Assembly: GCA_003255065.1 (NCBI GenBank)
Contig: QAOA01003028.1
Span: 1,800,440 to 1,864,439 of the forward strand
Reading direction: 5' to 3'
DNA length: 64,000 bases
Origin: Cercis canadensis
Taxonomy: Eukaryota > Streptophyta > Magnoliopsida > Fabales > Fabaceae
In this document: positions 25,591-35,081 of the stretch, piece after piece
How the letters are laid out: each line of letters opens with the position of its first letter
Position numbering within the stretch: the first letter of the stretch is position 1
Translations under genes and position numbers: made by a program
Notes under the pieces: model-generated
Databases searched by the model: none
What the model saw: only the letters and a program-made list of their open reading frames with translations
Told to the model about the DNA's origin: nothing

Positions 25591-26403
25591 CTAAGTCCTC
25601 CAGGTTCCATCAGAACCACCACCAGTCCTGGAGTAGCGAGATCCACCATCACCGTAACCACCGCCACCGCCACCGTAACCGCCACCACCACCGTAACCAC
25701 CTTCGCGACGGGCGCCACCGCCACCGTATCCACCTCCACCATTACGGCTGTATCCGCTTTCACGTCGGCCGCCTCCGCCACCATATCCACCTCCACCACG
25801 ACTGTAGCCACCGCCACCGCTATATCCACCACCACCACCACCGTATCCGCCACCACCGCCGCCGCCACTGTTCCTTCCGCGGGACTGAGCCTCGTTGACG
25901 GTAATATTACGGCCGTCAAGCTCCTTGCCGTTCATGGCATCTATGGCATCCCTCATAGCCTGCTCGGAAGCAAAGGTAACGAATCCGAAACCTCTCGACC
26001 TTCCGGTCTCACGATCGTTGATAACCTACACAAACAACAATCAACTTACGTCAGATCCAGAATCGATTACATCTGAAACAAAGAAATCAAACACAGAAAC
26101 CGATCGATCTTCGCCTTTGGCTCAAAGATGAAGATGAACGTACCGATTGGTGTGAGTAATAAAAGAATCATAGACAGTAACACAAGTATCAAGATCAAGT
26201 AACACAAACAGATCAGAGAGCACAGATCAGATGGGATCGAAAAATCCAAATCCAAATCGTGACAGATCAGATCCCTGCAACAAACGGACCTTCGATTCGA
26301 TGATTTCGCCGTATGGGGAGAAGGCGCTCTGGAGAGCATCGTTGTCGGTGGCCCATGCTAGCCCACCAACAAAGCATCGGAACTCAACTTCAGCGGAGGC
26401 CAT
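25591..26403 (-). CDS. Glycine-rich RNA-binding protein, GRP7/GRP8 type (class IVa)
   Basis: Two exons, 26403-26290 and 26025-25591, give 182 residues. An N-terminal RRM has RNP2 CFVGGLAW at residues 10-17 and RNP1 RGFGFVTF at 49-56. It is followed from about residue 91 by a glycine-rich tail with repeated [10 protein letters not shown], serine and arginine-tyrosine blocks. The intron (26026-26289) interrupts the RRM after ESK and before VINDRETG, as in Arabidopsis GRP7 and GRP8. Those proteins act in nucleus and cytoplasm as RNA chaperones, in cold, circadian and stress responses and splicing (established). The ATG opens [11 protein letters not shown], the standard start. The tail ends SDGTWRT rather than the usual GGRW-like end. 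GRP7 and GRP8 regulate themselves by unproductive splicing; see the findings for candidate sites in this intron. Confidence 0.95.
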
Positions 26404-26523
26404 TGATTTTAAACAGAAAGGGTTAAAACCCTAGAAACTAGGACGGAAAGGAAAAAAGAGAAGGAGTAGAGAAAATCCACCCCAATGAGAGAGCACGAAG
26501 AAAACTTACTAGCCCCAACGCTT

Positions 26524-26532
26524 GTTATATAG
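26524..26532 (-). promoter_or_regulatory. TATA box of the GRP gene
   Basis: The minus strand reads CTATATAAC, about 125 bases before the start codon at 26403. The 5' leader contains AGGGTTTTAACCC-like sequence, reminiscent of the telo-box-type motifs common in translation-related plant genes. Confidence 0.55.
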
Positions 26533-26559
26533 TGGGTGGGGTGTTAACTAGGGTTAACG

Positions 26560-27972
26560 TCGACCCAGTCGAGGGGGCCTATACGGCGCGCGTGTTAACC
26601 AGGGTTAAACTTGAGGCGGTGTGTGTGTGTGTGTCCTGTGTTTGGTTACAGATTTTAGCCGTATACCCTGTCAGAATAGTTTTGTTCTCCCCTCGGTTCA
26701 TTGAAGACCCGTCCGTTACCTTCTATTTCGGATTCTTCACCTTTCTTGGCAATTCAACATCACAAATTAAGTTGAGGTTTTATTTCTTTGATAATAGTTT
26801 CAATTTATTTGCTTAAAAAGATTAGATTTTATTGCATAATTAAATGAAATTTAATACTATCAATTCTCATGCACTTAATTAAATTTCGTTACTAAACTCT
26901 AAATCATTTTCAACAAAAATATCTTCTTTATTTATTATAAAGAATTATTTACAAGTTTTTAAATGAGCCTCCATGAGCTCGAATTACTTTTACAGTTTTA
27001 CTATTCGAAGAAGGTTGGCATGGTAACCAAACAGTATATGAACGGCAAAGACGGGGACACAACTCGCACGTGCGACCTATTCTAAAATCTAAATGGAGTG
27101 ACACATGTGGGGCCGAAGGTCACGTGATGCTGCTGCCGTTAGGTGGATACGGGGATAGACAATGAAAGCGCGGATATTTTACCACCTGCAAAATATCTGA
27201 CTTTTCCAGCTAGAAAATATCTCAGGAGTCCAATTACATATCTGTCCCTGTTCTTATCACCAAATATCTTTTCTACCTCGGAGCTCTGGCAATTCACAAT
27301 TGGCAAATGCAAACACAAGTGGTGGTGTGGTGGTAGTGGGGGGCCCAAAGTCGATATATATATATATATATATATATATTTTTATATATCTTAGTGCATT
27401 TATAAAAGTTATACAAGGAAATTTCAGTGAAACATCTATGCTTTTTTTTTTGTTTGTTTGCTTTTTAAGTTTCATTGAAACACTATTTTCAAAGAGTTCA
27501 TTATGATATATAGTTAATTAGCTAAACCCTAAACTCTTTTATCCAACGATTAAACAAGTATTATATGGGAGATAATAACCCATGCCACTTGACTTTTAGA
27601 TGTTACTCTCTCGTTTTTAGTTTCTAGAATTATAATTCAAATTTTTTAATGGTTTAAACTGATAAAATGGAAAATAAGCCAATTAATACATAATTCAAAT
27701 CCATATAAAAAAAAATTCATTTGCAATTCAGCCCACACCTGGCCCATGCCCTATTCCAAATGCAACCAGAAACTACCTCTTCTTCTGGAATCAAAACCAG
27801 AGCTATGCTAAAAAATGGCAACTGATATTTCAAAATCCATATTGATATTGCCTAACGCAGTGCAAAGCATGGTGTGACTTCCTTATGATATATTTCTTTT
27901 TGGTCTTGATTTCCTTATAAGATCATTTACCACCCACCAAGATTTGCTGGGTATGGAGAAACAAAAACCATA
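26560..27972. other. Intergenic region upstream of the GRP gene
   Basis: No gene is recognised. The part nearest the GRP gene (26560-27140) is GC-richer and may contain promoter elements: CACGTG cores occur at 27067-27072 and 27121-27126, the first inside the palindrome CGCACGTGCG. An (AT)n run lies at 27354-27379. Confidence 0.45.
27354..27379. repeat. (AT)n microsatellite
   Basis: About thirteen AT units. Confidence 0.95.
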
Positions 27973-28111
27973 TGGGCCGAATCTTGTTTATACTTGGGCT
28001 CAACTCAGTTTTCTTAAGTTTAGGGCTTGGGCCCATTAGAATTGGGCTGAATCTTGTTTATACTTGGGCTCAACTCAATAGTCTGAAGTTTAGGGCTTCG
28101 GCCGGTTAGAA
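27973..28111 (+). repeat. Two-copy tandem repeat, 70-base unit
   Basis: TGGGCCGAATCTTGTTTATA...GGGCTTGGGCCCATTAG (27973-28042) is followed directly by TGGGCTGAATCTTGTTTATA...GGGCTTCGGCCGGTTAG (28043-28111). Each unit contains several GGGCC/TGGGCT motifs and the two units are about 90% alike by eye. No gene is attached. Confidence 0.85.
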
Positions 28112-30780
28112 ACTTATTGACTAGACATAGTTTAGATCCGTCTCAAACAATTGGGTCATTCATATGAACTGAAATCCATTGAAGCTACTTGGGCCGTTCA
28201 TCGGTCTTTGTGTGAAGGCTAATGATTGGGCTGTTTTGTCTTTAGCTCAGCATTGAAACTGCAAAAAACCAAAAACCAAAAACGAAAACAAAACAAAACC
28301 AAACAATGGCAATGACTTCGTGCCAAACCAATAGGCCTGCTTCTAGCCTTCTGCACACGCTTTCCATGTTTTGTTTGGTTTGAAGAAGGGAGAAAAGAAC
28401 ATTGGCAAAAGAAAAAAGGAGTAGAAAAAAAAAAAAAAAAAAGCAAATATACATGAGATTATAAACAATATTATATTGTAAAGAGATCAATAATTTATAA
28501 TCCTCAAGTTTTAAACTTTGCTATTCATTTGAATTTACACAAATATACATGCCATAGTAGAAATTATCCAAATTTTTGTACAAAATTAAGTTCATTCTCT
28601 TAATATTTTCTATTAAAGAATTTTAATTTTGTTGATTAACGACAAAAACAAATATGTTTGAATTTGATTGGTGCACACAATTTCATGCTTTCTCTCCAAC
28701 GGCTATGTCATATATAGCGGCGTGAATATATGATTAGCTAAATAGTATATGATTAAAGTAAAATATATAACCTTTTCAACAGAGGAGGTTCAACAAGATA
28801 AGTATTTGACTTAAATATCATATTCGGGTACCAATACCACAGCCATATTGTTTAACTATCCATTATTAGATTCAACGTTCAATGAATAACGGCGTGTCAT
28901 TATTAGCTTCTTTCATTGTCAATATTTTTCAAAATCTTGTGATATGTTATCTGCCAATAAATTTTAAGAAGACTATCATTTCTCAACCCAAAAAAAATCT
29001 ATATATACAGACAAAAATAATTTTTATATTTGAAAAAAAAAACTTAAGAAAGCAAGGAGTTGAAAAATCATTGTATTATGATATTATCATTTATCAGTTT
29101 ACTTAAGCAAATTGACATTTGAACAAATACATTTATAATTTTTGGTATGGTCGGTAAGTGAATTGAACAATTCAAAATATCAAATGACTCTTATCCTTCT
29201 GCTTTGCTTGAAGTTTATTATTTTTATTATTATTTATTGTCTTAATTTTGAACAATTCTTTGCACTTTGCCCCTTTCAAAAACCAAAGAGATAAAATTCA
29301 GAAGATGACTTTTCAGTTTTCATAATATATATTTCGGCTTTGCAATTTTCTAAATCTCCACCCTTTGTCTACATGGGAAAAAAAATATATCAATTCAAGT
29401 TAGACATAAATTAGTTAATATTTATAGACCAAAAGAGATATCACTATCTATCTAGTCTCTGCATAATTGAACGTGTTAATAATTGAACTTGACACTTTCA
29501 ATTTTATACAAATCAGTATAAAATTGTTTAAAGGTATAAATATATTATTTTCTTATTCAAACAAATTAGAAATTGTACAATTATTTTATTTGTTGGCTTT
29601 TTCATTTGGTTTGGACAATGATTATTACTGGGAAATGGTTCAATTCAAGGTTGGAGTGTAAAATAGTTGGGTGGGCGTGATGATGATGGGCACGTTGAGG
29701 GGCAGTGGCAGTTTCAAAGTACACTTTGGAGACCTTGTACGCCTAGAAATAATTATGCCATTATTCTACAATCTCCTTACTTCCTTGTTACATTTCCTAG
29801 TGCTCATTTTTTCGCATCTGCAATTAAAAATGATCTCTCTCCCTTTGGGGACCATTACCAATGCTTGTGACTTACTTGTTACCATTTCATGAACTTCCAA
29901 TTTACTCTAATCATTTTCTGAAATGCATCATTAGCTGATTGCTAATTTCCATGCCGTTCCCACCTCACCTATAATTGATCAAATCATTAGAAAGAACCCA
30001 CAGAGAGTTGCAATTTTTTTTTTCTCAATTGTGCTAAAAAACAAAGTATCATATTTCATAGGCCAAGTTTAGTATTCAAGTCTCCTTAGATTTTTCTCAA
30101 TTGGGTGGCGGATAATAAGCTGTTCACTGTTGGGGTTGGTTCAGTGAGTTTTTGGAGAGTGCATGAGCTAGCTAGCATCAAGGTAGATGTGGGTGATTTT
30201 CGTTGGAATTAATGATTTCTCAGCCACCATCTTCAGAATTCAATAAGGGATAGAGACTAGAAAGTAAAAGCTTATTCTGTGCTTTGCTTAATTAATTGCC
30301 GTGTAAGTACTCAAGAGGACTTTCTGCCACTGGGCAGTGGACACCTCCAAGTATGGCAGCCTCTTAAATGAGGGGAAAAAGAAGCCAATCTTTGGTTGGC
30401 TCAACAAGGATATATTATGTGTCATTTTTTTTTTGTTTGGTGAATAATGAGATTAAATTAGAAATACAAGTCAAAAGCTGAGAGTACAAAATAATACAGT
30501 AAGTTTAGATACAAAAATAAGGGTATGTTTTTCATCCTATAATTTATGACTGCTTCCTTTGGGATTCAATGGATCCTGGTCCACAACCGATGTGTGTTCT
30601 TTTTGTCTTATCACTGCCTCTTCTTTATCAACTCTTGCCCTACCAACCACGCCAGGTGGTGAGCCGGTCTCTCAGCAGTGTGAAGGTTTGGGGTTGCATT
30701 TCTCAACGGATAAAAATCGTGCCCACTTATTCGTACAGCATCCTCAGAAATTTGTAGTCACTCGGGTCCAAGATTTTTTT
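28112..30780. other. AT-rich intergenic region
   Basis: I see nothing assignable here apart from A/T runs. Open frames are short and without familiar domains. Confidence 0.55.
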
Positions 30781-30786
30781 TTTTTA

Positions 30787-31258
30787 TTGAGGATTTGTTT
30801 GAAAGTTAAAATTAAAAAAAAAAAGAAATGAGAAAAAAAAAGAGAGAGTAAATGTATCACTTTCTTTGTTTAGAAGTTTAAAATTAAAAAATATAAAAAA
30901 ATTAAGAGATAATCTCAAACATTCTATTTCTTTTTATCTTTACTTTTGTGTTTCTCTAATTTAAGAAATTTAGAGAGAAAATAGGAATAATTTACTACTA
31001 TATCTCTATTTATTTTTTTAAATTTTTTTTAAACATTATTTAAATAACATTATTAAATTTTATATTAAATATATTTACTTTATAAATAAATAATAAATTT
31101 ATAAAATTATTATTTTTTATTTTTTTTATTTTTTTATTCATTTTAATCATTCAAATAAGGGAGAAAAATATATCTCTCATTCCCTTCCTTTCATTTATCT
31201 CCTTTTCCTCTTATATCTTTTCCCTTCTTTTCCCTTTCAACTTCCAAACAAATCCTAA
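30787..31258. mobile_element. MITE with about 22-base terminal inverted repeats
   Basis: The left end GAGGATTTGTTTGAAAGTTA (30789 on) matches the reverse complement of the right end, TTAGGATTTGTTTGGAAGTT (read from 31258 down), with few differences. The interior of about 430 bases is extremely AT-rich and non-coding. Size and structure fit a non-autonomous DNA transposon. The TIR does not let me name the superfamily and I could not fix a target-site duplication. Confidence 0.7.
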
Positions 31259-32273
31259 TGCTTCCTAAGTTAAATGGGATCCATGGCTCCCAACCTCAAA
31301 AGCACAATGACCGTCGCACTCGGAGCCCACTTTTTTTGTTCATAGCAAAAAATATCTTGCTGTACCAAAAATAGTTATTTTTTTTTAATAAAAAGCTTTT
31401 AGCTATATCAATGCCTTCAGACCATTATTAAAAGATTTATATTCATTATGATTGTAATTTATTATTGTATGTTGTATATAAGAAAATAATAAATTCACAG
31501 ATTTGAACTCAAAGATTTGCAATTATATGTGTTAAAATTATTAAATGGTCTGTGACAAAGTGATACTGAGATCATTTTCAAAAATTTGTAAGTTTTATGT
31601 TCGAATCTAAAACCTTAAATAAAATACTAAAAAAAATGTTAAAATCAAAATTAAAAAAAATTATGTAAGCACAATTTATAATTAAAAAAATATTGTTGCA
31701 TAAGATTTATATATATATCATTACTCTTATTTATACTTTTAAAATTATGTAGGCACAAATTAGTCACTTGACACTCGTGTGCCACCAACTATTTAGCTGC
31801 TTTCACCTGAGGACCACAAACTTCATTAGCTTTAACCAATACAAACCTTTTCTCCTAATTAAATAGTAATGCAGATCTTAAAGTACTAATTAAAATCTTT
31901 TTATAGGCTAATAAATAAATAAAGAAAAGGAACCCACTTTCTGTAAAGAGTGATAGAATCTTGATTAGTTGTCAAAGTTATAATTTAAGATCCCTAAATT
32001 TCTTAAGGCCACTTGGACTGTTTCAGAAGGATAAAGGAATAATTTAATTTAATCACTGGTGATTACTTGAGCTAATTATAAACCTAATGAGTATCCTTTG
32101 GTAGCACAGAAGAGTCACTGATGAGATACCCATCTGGTATTACAAAATATATTCGATCTAGATGCAATTATATATGAAAAAAAATATAAAAGCACTACAG
32201 AATCTAAAAGTTAGTTTTGTACCAAACTTTTGCTATCTATTTTGGATGCAGATTATATATGAAAAAAGAGTAA
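31259..32273. other. AT-rich intergenic region
   Basis: No gene or clear element seen. Scattered T-loop-like words (for example TTCGAATCT near 31608) are too isolated to call a SINE. Confidence 0.5.
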
Positions 32274-32518
32274 AATAATTTTTTTATCTTGAATAATTTT
32301 TTAAATGTCACTTTAATCCTTAATTTATTTTTAGTATTACTTTAATACTCGAATAATTATATTACCTGTCAAATTAATTTTCTGTAGCACCAAAATAATA
32401 ACTTAAATGATTGATTTTGCTAGTAAAGTAATTATTTGAGGACTAAAGTAACACAAAAAATAAATTAAAAATAAAGTGATATTTAAAAAATAATTCAAAT
32501 TTTTTTAAAAAATATATT
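32274..32518. mobile_element. Tourist-like MITE, copy 1 (intact)
   Basis: The 245-base element is flanked by TAA on both sides (32271-32273 and 32519-32521), the TTA/TAA target preference of PIF/Harbinger elements. The inner inverted repeats carry AATGTCACTTTAAT on the left and AAAGTGATATTTAAAAAATA on the right. It shares its whole structure with the copies at 34615-34795 and 48476-48721. Confidence 0.8.
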
Positions 32519-33070
32519 TAATTCATGAAAAAATTTCCCTTTCTTTTTATTTAAAAAGAAATTTTTGCTCAACTTAAACAAATTGATGAGAATTTATATG
32601 TTTCCACAAATAAAAAGAATGTTAATTATTCAACGATTTGCTTATAATTAATTAAAATTGTTGCAATACATTAATCAGTAATACTTTTTTTTTTTATTTG
32701 TAAATGGTTTATGGAAGTATGTGAGTACTTATATGCCTTTGGATTTTAGAATGTTGATGATGCAGTGCTGTGGTGCTGGCCTCTCATCTAGGAGCAACCC
32801 CTAGTGGCACCACTGGTAAGCCTTGTAGAAGTCCCACATCGTCTAAACAGGGCTTGGGTAGGCAGTATATAAGGTGGTGGTAGACCTTGCACTCATGAGC
32901 TAGTTTTTGGGAGTAAGTTAGCCCCCCTATGGTTGAGTATCATCTGTATGGTCGCAATATATGTCGTGCTGCATCAATTGTGCTTTGAAAACATAAGAAT
33001 GATGAAGATAATATGTATGACGTCATTTAGAGAATAAAATTGTCATACATGCTAAAAAATTTGCACAAAA
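32319..33070 (+). repeat. Direct repeat A (left copy), interrupted by a short insertion
   Basis: From inside the MITE to TTTGCACAAAA at 33070 this segment is repeated at 34615-35081. Long stretches are nearly identical, such as CAACTTAAACAAATTGATGA and GTGAGTACTTATATGCCTTT. The left copy differs mainly by an extra block of about 225 bases at about 32752-32977. The two copies flank about 1.5 kb of unrelated, transposon-like DNA. Confidence 0.8.
32752..32977. mobile_element. Short insertion with terminal inverted repeats and a USE-TATA signature
   Basis: The paralogous segment near 34985 lacks this block and reads straight through (GGATTTTGGAATATTGTGC), so it is an insertion. Its ends are inverted (TTGATGATGCAGTGC and, reversed, TTGATGCAGCAC). 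Inside, GTCCCACATCG at 32831-32841 equals the plant snRNA upstream sequence element, followed after 24 bases by TATATAA at 32866-32872. A possible 3-base AAT target duplication flanks it. It may be a solo LTR/TRIM-like fragment or a small DNA element; no snRNA follows. Confidence 0.6.
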
Positions 33071-33135
33071 ATTCCTCTCCTTTTTCATTGCTAAATTTTT
33101 CCCTTAGCAAGAGAATAGTAAGAGAAACTAAAAGA

Positions 33136-33490
33136 AACGCACAAACACTACACGTTATACACGTCCTCTCACGCTTTTTGGGTTTATCAGTAGTTCATTT
33201 AGACTCAAAACTCTAATCTCACAACTTCCTTGACCATAACAAAAATCACACAACCTCACTCTTACTCTCAATCCTTTTTGATTACTTTGATACAAATATT
33301 TTCAGATTTAGTAAGAGAATTTTCCTTGCTGAGAGATTATTAAAGGTTAGCAAGAGACTAATACTTGCAAAACTTTACTAAAAGGAACACACAAACACTA
33401 CATGTTCTAGATGTCCTCCCACGCTTTTTGGGTTTATTAGTATTTCATTTGGATTCAAACTCTAATCCCACAACTTCCATGACCTAACCA
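33136..33490 (+). repeat. Imperfect tandem duplication inside the CACTA-like remnant
   Basis: A block from about 33136 (CGCACAAACACTACACG...CACGCTTTTTGGGTTTATCAG) recurs from about 33384 (CACACAAACACTACATG...CACGCTTTTTGGGTTTATTAG). The copies are about 110 bases long and offset by about 246 bases, with roughly one difference per ten bases. Confidence 0.75.
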
Positions 33491-33699
33491 AAAAAATAAA
33501 ATCCCACGACCTCACTCTTACTCTCATCCAACGTTTTACTCTCAATCCTTTTCTACAATCCCTCACAACCAAACCAAACCATTGAACTCTTCTCACAATC
33601 CCTTACGCACCAAACCATAGCAAAATGATGATCAATTGCTAGAACAACATCAAATAAGGTAAATAATAGCTTGAATTCTATATATTCTTCCTCTACGTT

Positions 33700-33995
33700 T
33701 GGGCGGCCTGCCTTTTATGCTTCTTTGCTTTTGGGGTTTGATTTTGGGTGCTTTTTATTATCGCAATTCTTGTAGTGGTGGTGCTTGTTTTAGTGACATG
33801 GATCACCATTGTGGTGCTATTAGCTTTCTTTAGTAAGCCTATGAGGACTTTGGTTGTTGAAGGGACGAATATTACAAGGAAAATTTTCAACTTCGTGATC
33901 AAGATTTTGTTGAACGAAGGGAACTTTGTGGTTGCGGTTTGTGCTGTTTTACGGTATTTTACTCTAGTGAAAAGAAATAGTGAAGGGGATTGATT
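33700..33995 (+). pseudogene. Broken fragment of a membrane-protein gene, possibly transposon-captured
   Basis: A frame ending at TGA 33991-33993 encodes a hydrophobic segment (FIIAILVVVVLVLVTWITIV). It continues as FFSKPMRTLVVEGTNITRK, then FVIKILLNEGNFVVAVCAVL and RRNSE-like KRNSEGD. An in-frame stop lies just upstream (GTTTGA near 33736-33741), while the upstream hydrophobic coding (GAFYYR-like) continues in another frame, so a frameshift is likely. The pattern suggests the end of a multi-pass plant membrane protein that I only vaguely recognise. There is no start codon. It sits inside a CACTA-like remnant, so gene capture is a reasonable inference. Confidence 0.35.
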
Positions 33996-34242
33996 AAGTT
34001 GGGAGATGGATTTGGCCTGGTTTCTGATTTTGGTTTGTGGGATTTGGGTAAATGGAATTGGAGATCTGTTTGCGTCGATTACATGTGTGCCAACCAAAAT
34101 GGCTTCCATGTATGTTGTACCTCTATCGATTCTTCATCTTTTGTATCAATTCTCTCTTAGATTGGCTATTTATTCTTTCCATTAATAGAGAATTTTTCCT
34201 ATAACTAAACACATAAACTTCATCTATCCAATTTCAAACAAG

Positions 34243-34244
<2 letters not shown>

Positions 34245-34274
<30 letters not shown>
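34245..34274. repeat. (AT)n microsatellite
   Basis: About fifteen AT units inside the CACTA-like remnant. Confidence 0.9.
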
Positions 34275-34279
<5 letters not shown>

Positions 34280-34614
34280 CACACCTTCCAAGATTAGCAA
34301 GAGAATAGTCGTCTCAAGTATAAGAGTCTTGCAACGGCCAATCCCTTGCTAAATTTTGCAACTAAGATTTCCTTGCTACATTTTACAATTTTAATGCTTT
34401 CTTACTCCACTTTTAAAGACACAATTTTTCAAAATTGGAAACAGTGATGCCATTGCAAAAGTTTGCAATGGAAATTAAAGCCGTTGCAAAAAATTTAGCA
34501 ACGCTTACTTTACTCACGGATAAGGCAACAATCTATTCCATTGCAAATTTGAATTTAGTAACAATTTAGCAAGGGAAATGTCTGTTGCTAAAAAATAAAA
34601 ATTTAGTAGTGTAG

Positions 34615-34795
34615 TGTCACTTTAATCTTCGAATAATTATATTGTCCGCCAAATCAATATTTCATAGTACCAAAATGATAACTTAAATGACTGATTTTGC
34701 AGGTAGAGTAATTATTTGAGGATTAAAATAACACAAAAGATAAATTAAAGAATAAAGTGACATTTAAAAAATAATTCAAAAACAAAAAATATATT
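34615..34795. mobile_element. Tourist-like MITE, copy 2 (left end missing)
   Basis: The right end AAAGTGACATTTAAAAAATA...AATATATT followed by TAA (34796-34798) matches the intact copies. The left terminus is absent: the element begins abruptly at TGTCACTTTAAT directly after the CACTA-type end and TAG. Confidence 0.75.
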
Positions 34796-35081
34796 TAATT
34801 CATGAAAAAAATTGCCCTTTCTTTTTATTTAAAAAGAAATTCTTGCTCAACTTAAACGAATTGATGAGAATTTATATGTTTCCACAAATAAAAAGAATTA
34901 ATTAAAATTGTTGCAATACATTAATCAGTAATTTTTTTTTTTAATTGGAAGTATGTGAGTACTTATATGCCTTTGGATTTTGGAATATTGTGCTTTGAAA
35001 ACATCAGAATGATGAAGAGAATATGTATGACGTAATTTAGAGAATAAAATTGTCATACATGCTCAACAAATTTGCACAAAA
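34615..35081 (+). repeat. Direct repeat A' (right copy)
   Basis: This is the right copy of the repeat described at 32319-33070 and includes the truncated MITE. It lacks the 225-base insertion and ends at the same point (TTTGCACAAAA). Beyond it the sequences differ. Confidence 0.8.

Larger units (their letters stand above)
33071..34614 (+). mobile_element. CACTA-like non-autonomous remnant between the direct repeats
   Basis: The right end TTTAGTAGTG (34602-34611) is the reverse complement of CACTACTAAA, a CACTA-type terminus. The adjacent DNA has many subterminal words (TTGCTAAATT, TTAGCAAGGG, TTGCAATGG) on both strands at both ends, as CACTA elements do. No matching CACTAC terminus is seen at the left, so it seems truncated there. 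A 33.1-33.5 kb portion is internally duplicated. No transposase is encoded; a broken membrane-protein fragment lies inside (33700-33995). Confidence 0.5.

Noticed and set aside
25578-25919. 113-codon Val/Ala-rich frame overlapping the GRP gene
   Set aside because: It is the glycine-rich GGT/GGA repeat read in another frame; the RRM exon fixes the true frame.
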